DNA of 64,000 nt from Lentzea waywayandensis (lineage in GTDB: Bacteria > Actinomycetota > Actinomycetes > Mycobacteriales > Pseudonocardiaceae), in contig NZ_FOYL01000002.1 in NCBI RefSeq assembly GCF_900115955.1, positions 1,229,742-1,293,741 of the forward strand, given 5' to 3'. Both the position numbers and the translations under genes were made by a program. Positions 1 to 6,452 of this stretch are shown in pieces; within the stretch, counting starts at the first letter, position 1; the number at the start of each line of letters is the position of its first letter. The notes beneath the pieces are model-generated. The model searched no databases, was not told the DNA's origin, and was given only the letters and a program-made list of their open reading frames with translations.

Positions 1-81
1 GCCCGCCCCGGGAATCCCCGCGACCAGCACGACGACAGGACGCTCGGCCGTGGGTTCCAGGTTCAGGTAGGGGTCCGTCAT
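1..81 (-). CDS. P-loop NTPase, N-terminal fragment
   Basis: An ATG on the minus strand opens a frame of 27 codons that runs off the left edge. The peptide begins MTDPYLNLEPTAERP and continues with a hydrophobic strand and GIPGAG, the first part of a Walker A motif of the GxPGxGKS type, so the protein is probably an ATP-binding kinase or ATPase. The start lies 8 nt after the kup stop, so the two genes are likely co-transcribed. Too little is visible to name a substrate. Confidence 0.5.
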   Translation of the reverse strand, partial: MTDPYLNLEPTAERPVVVLVAGIPGAG

Positions 82-89
82 GGCTCTAC

Positions 90-2024
90 CTAAACATCGA
101 TGTGCGCGCCCATGATCACTGTTCGCTCTCGGGGCAATCCGAAGTGCTCGGCCGCGTCGGCCGTGATGTACGACGTCGCCACGAACAACCGCTTGCGCCA
201 ACCGGCCATGGTGCGCTGCGGCCCGCGCTGAAGCTCGATCTTCGACAGGAAGTACCGCGCCTGGTCAAGATCCAGCGCCCCTTCGGTCTGCACCGGGTCC
301 AGCAACGCGAGCGCCGCAGGCACGTCCGGCGCCTCCATGTACCCGAAGCGAGCGCTCACATGAACGATCCCGTCGTCGGCGTACCCGAGCTCGTCGACCT
401 GGACGCGCCGGTCCAGCGGCACCCGCGGCACAGGTTCGGTCTCGATGGACACGATCACCACGCGCTCGTGCAGCACGTGGTTGTGCTCGACGTTCGCCCG
501 CAAGGCCAGCGGCGCGGTCTCCTTGCCGCGGTTGAGGAAAACAGCACACCCCGGCACCCGCGTAGGCCGTTGCTCGTGGAGCTCCTCGACAAACGCCTGC
601 AACGACCCTTCAGCATCCCGGCGGGCCTTCGTGACGATCGCCCGCCCCCGCTGCCAGGTGGTCATGACGGTGAACGCGGTCAGCCCGATCAACAACGGCA
701 GCCACGCGCCGTGCAGCAACTTCGTCATGTTGGCAGCAAGAAACAGCAGGTCCACACCCAGCAAAACGACACAGCCAAGCCCAATCGCCCAGGCAGGCGC
801 ACCAAACCTCAGCCGAGCGATGAACAGGAACAGCGCCGTGGTGATCGTGATGGTCCCGGTAACGGCCATGCCGAACGCGAACGCCAGCGCCGCCGACGTC
901 TGAAACGCGAACACCAACGTCAACACCGAGATCATCAACATCCAGTTGATCCACGGCACGTAGATCTGCCCGATGGTCGACTCGGAAGTGTGAGCGATGC
1001 GCAACCGAGGCAGATACCCGAGCTGCGCGGCCTGCGACGCCACCGAGTAGGCGCCAGTGATCACAGCCTGCGACGCGATCACGGTAGCCGCCGTGGCCAG
1101 CACGACCATCGGCCACCGCGCCCACTCAGGCACCAGCAGGAAGAACGGCCCGCTGACGTTGGCCGGGTCGTCGAGAATCAACGCCCCCTGCCCCATGTAA
1201 CTGAGCACGCAAGCCGGAAAAACGAGAAACAACCACCCACGCGCGATCGCAGGCCGCCCAAAGTGCCCCATGTCCGCGTACAGCGCCTCAGCACCGGTCA
1301 CCGCCAGCACCACCGCGGCCAACGCGAAGAACGCGATGTCGAAGTGCCCGAACAAGAACCCGAACGCATACGTCGGCGACAACGCCTTGAGGATCTCCGG
1401 ATGACTGGCGATCCCCACGATCCCGGCCACCCCGATCACGGTGAACCACAGGATCATCACCGGCCCGAAGAACCGCCCGACCACCCCACTCCCCCGGCGC
1501 TGCACCAGAAAGAGCCCAACGATGATCACGGCAGTGATCGGCACGACGAACCGCTCCAACTCGGGCTCGACGACCTTCAACCCCTCCACAGCGGACAACA
1601 CGGAAATGGCCGGCGTGATCATGCTGTCGCCAAAGAACAACGCAGCGCCGAACACCCCTAGCGCGGCCAGCGTCGCCGCCGCCTTCCGCCCCTGCTTGGC
1701 CTTCCACCGACGCAACAAGGTGATGAGGGCCATGATGCCGCCCTCACCATCGTTGTGGACACGCATCGCCAGCAACACGTAGGTGATGGTCACGATGATC
1801 ATGACCGACCAGAAGATCAGCGAAACAACGCCAAACACGTTGTCCTCGCTCACCGGCATCGGATGCGGATCAGCGGGGTTGAACACCGTCTGGATCGTGT
1901 AGATCGGACTGGTACCGATGTCGCCGAACACAACACCGAGCGCCCCGACGATCACAGCCAGCCGAACACCATCGTGCGCGAGTTTCCCCCGGGCCGACGC
2001 GTCGGAAATCTGCTGATCAGCCAC
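90..2024 (-). CDS. kup: Kup-type potassium transporter
   Basis: A 644-residue membrane protein of the KUP/HAK/KT family, which takes up K+ with protons across the cytoplasmic membrane. Near the N-terminus it has the family signature GVVFGDIGTSPIYT, followed by about twelve hydrophobic segments and a hydrophilic C-terminal tail of about 170 residues, which is the usual layout and length. I chose the GTG at 2024 because AGGGGG lies 6 nt upstream; an upstream ATG at 2069 has no such site. A P-loop protein gene follows after 8 nt. The promoter must lie in the 247-bp gap that separates it from the divergent P-ATPase remnant. Confidence 0.93.
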   Translation of the reverse strand: MADQQISDASARGKLAHDGVRLAVIVGALGVVFGDIGTSPIYTIQTVFNPADPHPMPVSEDNVFGVVSLIFWSVMIIVTITYVLLAMRVHNDGEGGIMALITLLRRWKAKQGRKAAATLAALGVFGAALFFGDSMITPAISVLSAVEGLKVVEPELERFVVPITAVIIVGLFLVQRRGSGVVGRFFGPVMILWFTVIGVAGIVGIASHPEILKALSPTYAFGFLFGHFDIAFFALAAVVLAVTGAEALYADMGHFGRPAIARGWLFLVFPACVLSYMGQGALILDDPANVSGPFFLLVPEWARWPMVVLATAATVIASQAVITGAYSVASQAAQLGYLPRLRIAHTSESTIGQIYVPWINWMLMISVLTLVFAFQTSAALAFAFGMAVTGTITITTALFLFIARLRFGAPAWAIGLGCVVLLGVDLLFLAANMTKLLHGAWLPLLIGLTAFTVMTTWQRGRAIVTKARRDAEGSLQAFVEELHEQRPTRVPGCAVFLNRGKETAPLALRANVEHNHVLHERVVIVSIETEPVPRVPLDRRVQVDELGYADDGIVHVSARFGYMEAPDVPAALALLDPVQTEGALDLDQARYFLSKIELQRGPQRTMAGWRKRLFVATSYITADAAEHFGLPRERTVIMGAHIDV

Positions 2025-2213
2025 GAGCAACCCCCTAAACCGCCTGGTGCCCGCAAGATAACCGCGCACCCGACCTGACGCTCAGCACGACCGGGTGATC
2101 TTTACGCGATCCTGACAGCACACCCAACCACCCGCGAAGCCGAAGGCGAGCCGTCCTTACCAAGCGGTCAGGGCGGTGAGGTCCCGTCACGAGTCGCACC
2201 ACAGCTCTTGCTG

Positions 2214-2274
2214 CATGCAGGTAGGGGTGTCAAGCGGGCACGCTTTTCGCCCGCTTGACACCCCTACCTGCATG
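2214..2274. repeat. Perfect 26-bp inverted repeat, 9-nt loop
   Basis: Bases 2214-2239 and 2249-2274 are exact reverse complements (arm starts CATGCAGGTAGGGG), with the loop ACGCTTTTC between them. The right arm ends exactly where homology to a P-type ATPase begins. It is neither a normal terminator (no upstream gene on that strand) nor an obvious operator. It looks like the end of a small palindromic element or a deletion scar. Confidence 0.85.
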
Positions 2275-3024
2275 TGGCCCGCCGTCGAGGACTTCCAGAA
2301 CGTCGAAGGCCTTGGCGTGCAAGGGGTTGTGAACGCTCACGCGGTGCTCGTCGGCCGGGAACGCCTGCTGAACGACTGGAGCGTCAAGCTCGACGTACAC
2401 CTCACCGAGGCCAAGGAAACGGCCGAACGGCAGGGACGCACGGCGGTCCTGGTCGCGTGGGACGGCAAGGCCCGCGGCGTGCTGGTCGTCGCGGACACGG
2501 TGAAACCGACGTCTAAGGAAGCCGTCGAAGGCCTTCGCAGGCTCGGGCTGCGCCCGGTGCTGCTGACCGGCGACAACAGGGCGGCGGCGGAGGCCGTGGC
2601 CGCCGAGGTCGGCATCGACGAGGTCATCGCCGAGGTGCTACCGGCCGACAAGGTCGACGTCGTGAAACGCCTTCAGGACGAAGGGCGGGTCGTGGCGATG
2701 ATCGGCGACGGTGTGAACGACGCCGCCGCGCTCGCCCAGGCCGACCTGGGTCTGGCCATGGGCACCGGAACGGACGTCGCGATCGAGGCCAGCGACCTCA
2801 CGCTGGTGCGCGGCGACCTGCGGGCGGCCGTGGACGCGATCAGGCTGGCCCGGCGCACGCTCACAACGATCAAGGGCAACCTGTTCTGGGCGTTCGCGTA
2901 CAACGTCGCCGCACTGCCGTTGGCGGCGTTGGGCCTGCTCAACCCCATGATCGCGGGCGCGGCGATGGCGTTCTCGTCGGTGTTCGTGGTGAGCAACAGC
3001 CTGCGGTTGCGCGGCTTCCGCTGA
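2272..3024 (+). pseudogene. Truncated copper-type P-ATPase, C-terminal third
   Basis: The 250 residues match only the C-terminal part of P1B heavy-metal ATPases (intact length about 700-800): the end of the nucleotide-binding domain (GLGVQGVV), TGDN, the hinge GDGVNDAAALAQADLG, and the last two membrane helices with a SSVFVVSNSLRLRG ending typical of Cu+ pumps. Metal-binding domains, the first six helices and the phosphorylated DKTGT are missing, so it cannot pump ions. The reading frame opens inside or just after the inverted repeat at 2214-2274. An ATG at 2272 lies within the repeat, and an earlier in-frame ATG at 2176 reads through it. The remaining sequence has no stops, so the truncation is recent or the fragment is kept. 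Confidence 0.85.
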
Positions 3025-3087
3025 CAGGCCCCACACGGGCGGTTCCGTAGCCTCGGCACATCAGCTTCCGAAGGACAGGAGTCGGGT

Positions 3088-3930
3088 GTGCCGAGGTTTG
3101 CCCTGGTCGCGGCGTTGCTCGTAACGCTGACGGCGTGCACCTCGACGCCGCCCGCGAACACCCCGGTGCCCGCGCCCAGCAGCAGTGCCCCGCCGCCGGC
3201 CGAGCAGGTCTACGTGTCGATCGGCGACTCCTACGCGACGGGCTTCGGACCGAACGGCACCGGCGAGAGCTTCGCGCAGATCGTCGCGAAGCAGTCCGGC
3301 CTCAAGCTGATCAACCTGGCCTGCAACGGCGCCACGTCCGCCGATCTCGCCTCCAAGCCCGCCTGCGGGCCCGACGCCGGCGGCAAGACCCAGCTCGACG
3401 CCGCCGTGGAGGCGTTGCGCGGCAAGAAGGCGGGCCTGGTCACGGTGGTGATCGGCGGCAACGACCTGGCGCCGTGCGCGCTGTCGCAGGAGCCCCTGGA
3501 GTGCGCGACCAGGACCGTCGCCGACATCCAGACCAACGTCGCGGGCACGCTCACCGAACTGCGGGAGGCCGCGCCGGACGTGAAGATCGTCGGGCTGACC
3601 TACCCGGACGTGTTCCTCGGCGCGTGGGTGAACCCGTCGTTCCCCAACGGCAAGAACCTCGCCCGGCTGTCGGTCACGATGTTCCAGGACTTCAACACCA
3701 AGATCGCGGCCCAGTACGGCAGGTTCGGCGCGAAGTTCGCGGACGTCACGAACTCGACCGGCGGCTACGGCGCGCTGACCGAGCTGACCCAGGACCCGAA
3801 GTACGGCCAGATCCCGGCTTCCGTGGCCAAGGTGTGCACGCTCACACACTTCTGCGACCGCACCGACGTGCACCCCACGCCCGCCGGTCATCAGGCGATC
3901 GCGGAGGCCGTCACCGCCGCGGGTCGTTGA
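3088..3930 (+). CDS. SGNH-hydrolase lipoprotein (copy 1)
   Basis: A 280-residue lipoprotein with a lipobox LTAC (Cys17) followed by a Pro/Ser-rich linker. The SGNH/GDSL esterase blocks are clear: SIGDSY with nucleophile Ser48, a Gly block around LACNGATS, GGNDL, and the C-terminal DVHPTPAGH with the catalytic Asp-x-x-His. It should be an esterase or lipase acting at the outer face of the membrane. Start is GTG at 3088 after AGGACAGGAG. The next gene is a paralogue, and the leader region ending in CCTCGGCAC is duplicated with it. The substrate is not evident. Confidence 0.9.
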   Translation: MPRFALVAALLVTLTACTSTPPANTPVPAPSSSAPPPAEQVYVSIGDSYATGFGPNGTGESFAQIVAKQSGLKLINLACNGATSADLASKPACGPDAGGKTQLDAAVEALRGKKAGLVTVVIGGNDLAPCALSQEPLECATRTVADIQTNVAGTLTELREAAPDVKIVGLTYPDVFLGAWVNPSFPNGKNLARLSVTMFQDFNTKIAAQYGRFGAKFADVTNSTGGYGALTELTQDPKYGQIPASVAKVCTLTHFCDRTDVHPTPAGHQAIAEAVTAAGR

Positions 3931-3997
3931 TCACGACGGCCTCACGGGCGATCTCGTACCCTCGGCACGTCGGTTCGCGCAGGGACGAGGAGCAGGT

Positions 3998-4825
3998 GTG
4001 CAGAGGTTCTCGCTGGTCCTGACCTCTGCGCTGACGTTGCTGGTGGCCTCGTGTTCCGCGTGTGCGCCCCCTTCGACCAGCACCGCTCCGACCGGACAAC
4101 GGCTGTACGTGTCGCTCGGCGACTCCTACGCCACCGGGCTCGGACCGAACGGCACCGGCGAGAGCTTCGCCCAGATCGTCGCCAGGCAGTCCGGCCTCGA
4201 ACTGGTCAACGTCGCCTGCAACGGCGCCACCTCGGCCGACCTGCTCTCCTCGCAGGCGTGCGAACCGGAGGCGGGCGACAGGACCCAGGTCGACGTCACC
4301 GTCGACACGTTGCGCACCGGTCAGGTCGACCTGGTCACGATGGTGATCGGCAGCAACGACCTGCTGGAACCGTGCGCGGTGGCCCAGGACCCGATCGAGT
4401 GCGCGACCTCGACGATCACCGACACCAGGATCAACATCGCCACCGCGCTCACCAGGATCCGCGAGGTGGCGCCGGACGTGCGGATCGTCGGGCTGGGCTA
4501 CCCGGACGTGTTCCTCGGCGCGTGGGTGAACCCCTCGCTCCCGAACGGCGAGGACCTCGCGCGCACGTCGGTCACGTTGTACGAGGACTTCAACGGCGAG
4601 ATCGCGGCGGAGTACGCGAAGTTCGGCGCGAAGTTCATCGACGTCACCGGCACGACCGGCGGCTACGGGGCGCTGACCGAGCTGACCGAGGACCCGAAGT
4701 ACGGCCAGATCCCGGTCTCGGTCGCCGAGGTGTGCACGCTCACCTACTTCTGCGAGGAGACCGACGTGCACCCCACGCCGGCAGGCCACCAGGCGATCGC
4801 GGACGCCATCGCCGCGGGTCGCTGA
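3998..4825 (+). CDS. SGNH-hydrolase lipoprotein (copy 2)
   Basis: A 275-residue paralogue of the preceding gene, highly similar throughout, with its own lipobox VASC (Cys19), SLGDSY (Ser43), GSNDL and DVHPTPAGH. The Gly block reads VACNGATS. The GTG start follows GGACGAGGAGCAG. A 67-bp spacer separates the copies and carries a leader resembling that of copy 1 (GTACCCTCGGCAC against GTAGCCTCGGCAC), so each copy may have its own promoter. The pair is a tandem duplication that has diverged mainly in the lipoprotein linker. Confidence 0.9.
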   Translation: MQRFSLVLTSALTLLVASCSACAPPSTSTAPTGQRLYVSLGDSYATGLGPNGTGESFAQIVARQSGLELVNVACNGATSADLLSSQACEPEAGDRTQVDVTVDTLRTGQVDLVTMVIGSNDLLEPCAVAQDPIECATSTITDTRINIATALTRIREVAPDVRIVGLGYPDVFLGAWVNPSLPNGEDLARTSVTLYEDFNGEIAAEYAKFGAKFIDVTGTTGGYGALTELTEDPKYGQIPVSVAEVCTLTYFCEETDVHPTPAGHQAIADAIAAGR

Positions 4826-4833
4826 ACGCGAAC

Positions 4834-4852
4834 CGGAGCAGGGTCGGCTCCG
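4834..4852 (+). terminator. Small hairpin after SGNH copy 2
   Basis: CGGAGC and GCTCCG form a 6-bp stem around a 7-nt loop, starting 9 nt after the stop of the second SGNH gene. There is no T-run. It is a weak terminator candidate, placed where one is expected. Confidence 0.35.
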
Positions 4853-4930
4853 TATTACCCGAAAGACTCTGTTGATCAGCGTCCGCGCCTGACAAGCTCT
4901 CGAACCGTTGCCGCACCGAGGAAGTGTTCG

Positions 4931-5887
4931 ATGACCGTGCTCCCGCACACCACAGACGCCCTGCACCGGCTCAGCGACGCCGTTGACGGCTTCCTGCGCA
5001 GTGAGAGGGAGTTCAACCTCACCGACCCGTCGGCGCACATGCTGGTCGGAGGCCGGTTGCGCACGCTCGGCACGCAGATCGGCGCCAGTGTGGCCGCGGG
5101 CATCCCGGACGAGGACATCGCCGCCATCGTCCAGCCCGCGCGGTCGGCGTGTTCACGCTCACCCTTCATGCGCGACGAGAACGAGTGGGCGCGCGGCTAC
5201 CCCAGCGACTTCAAGCTGGTGGAGCACGTGATGGCGCAGGCCAACGAGGCCGCGCCGGGCACGCTCGGCTGGCACGTCGAGACGAACCTGCAGAACTCGG
5301 CGATCACCCAGCAGCAGCGCAACCGGGTGATGCACCAGGCCCGGCTGATCAGCGACACCCTCACCGCGCCGCGCAACGGCCCTCGGTCGATCCTGGTGAT
5401 CGCCGCCGGCGCCGCCCCCGACGTGCGGCTCATCCCGCCCGGCATCGTGCGGCCCGGCGACCGGTTCGTGCTCACCGACGTGGACCCGGACGCGCTGGAG
5501 CTGGCCGAGAAGCGGCTGGGACCGCTCAACGACGTCACGACCTCGGTCTCCGGCAACGTGTTCCGCGCGCTCCCGAAGCTCGCCGAGCTCGGCCCGTTCG
5601 ACCTCGTGCTCGTCAACGGCCTGTACGACTACCTCAACGACCGCGCGGCCGTGCGGCTGACCGAGGCCGTGCTGACCAGGCTCTGCCGTCCTGGCGGCAC
5701 GTTCTACTTCTCCAGCATCACGTCCGGGAACCCGTTCCGGTGGTCGCTGGAGTACCTGATGGACTGGTCGGTGATCGAACGCGACGAGCCCGCCGTGCGC
5801 GCGTTGCTTCCGGGCTGCGACGTGTCCGTCGGCCACGACCCGACCGGGCTGGCACTGCTCACGCACGTCCGGACGAGGCGGGGCTGA
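4931..5887 (+). CDS. Class I SAM-dependent methyltransferase
   Basis: A 318-residue protein. After a helical N-terminal half, a Rossmann methyltransferase core starts near residue 155: ILVIAAGAAPD (motif I), then DVDPDALELAEKRLG (acidic loop contacting the ribose of SAM) and FDLVLVNGLYDYL (motif IV). The N-terminal stretch with LQNSAITQQQRNRV resembles methyltransferases linked to fatty-acid-derived signal or ester formation, but I cannot assign the substrate. The ATG follows GAGGAAG. The 3' end overlaps the convergent DUF4386 gene by 29 nt. Confidence 0.75.
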   Translation: MTVLPHTTDALHRLSDAVDGFLRSEREFNLTDPSAHMLVGGRLRTLGTQIGASVAAGIPDEDIAAIVQPARSACSRSPFMRDENEWARGYPSDFKLVEHVMAQANEAAPGTLGWHVETNLQNSAITQQQRNRVMHQARLISDTLTAPRNGPRSILVIAAGAAPDVRLIPPGIVRPGDRFVLTDVDPDALELAEKRLGPLNDVTTSVSGNVFRALPKLAELGPFDLVLVNGLYDYLNDRAAVRLTEAVLTRLCRPGGTFYFSSITSGNPFRWSLEYLMDWSVIERDEPAVRALLPGCDVSVGHDPTGLALLTHVRTRRG

Positions 5888-6389
5888 ACCCCTTCACCAA
5901 CAGCCAGACGGCCAGCACCATCTCGTTGAGCGCCAACGGGACGAAGAGCGCGCCGGCCTGCGGTTGCGAGAGCACGCCGAGCAGCACGAGCACGGCACCG
6001 GCCAGGTAGGGCACCACGGCGATCAGCGCCCACACCGAGATCCATCTCGGCACGAGCGCTGATCTGAACAGCAGGACGTTCAGGAGCGCCACGCTGACGC
6101 AGAAGTAGATCGCGCTGGCGTGGCCCCAGAGCTCGTCGATGTGAACGTGCGCAATCGGTGCCACGGCCGACATCAGGAAGACGACCTCGAGTGTTCTGGC
6201 GACGACGTAGCCCATCGCCATGCCCTCGCCGTGCGGTTTGAGGATCGGGAACAACGTCGACGCGATGAACGCGATGGCCACGGCCATGACGAACACCATC
6301 ACGCCTCTGGTCGTGCCTTGAGTGGCGGCGCTGATCACCCCTGCGGCGGTGGCGGTGATGAAGAGGGAACCAACAACACGTGCTGTCAT
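5859..6389 (-). CDS. DUF4386-like integral membrane protein
   Basis: A 176-residue protein with about six hydrophobic segments, including VVGSLFITATAAGVISAA at the N-terminus and a conserved central HVHIDELWGHASAIYF. Order and length fit the DUF4386 family of small membrane proteins of unknown function. The ATG at 6389 lies 63 bp from the divergent SARP regulator, so they share a regulatory region. No active-site motif is visible. Confidence 0.65.
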   Translation of the reverse strand: MTARVVGSLFITATAAGVISAATQGTTRGVMVFVMAVAIAFIASTLFPILKPHGEGMAMGYVVARTLEVVFLMSAVAPIAHVHIDELWGHASAIYFCVSVALLNVLLFRSALVPRWISVWALIAVVPYLAGAVLVLLGVLSQPQAGALFVPLALNEMVLAVWLLVKGFSPASSGRA

Positions 6390-6452
6390 GGCGCAGAGGT
6401 TGGCTGACTGCGGTGTGCGGCTGGTGTGCGTGCGGTGTGTGAGAATTCGCCG

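Noticed and set aside
2176..2271. Upstream extension of the P-ATPase fragment from the ATG at 2176.
   Set aside because: The extra 32 residues run through the inverted repeat and do not resemble an ATPase.
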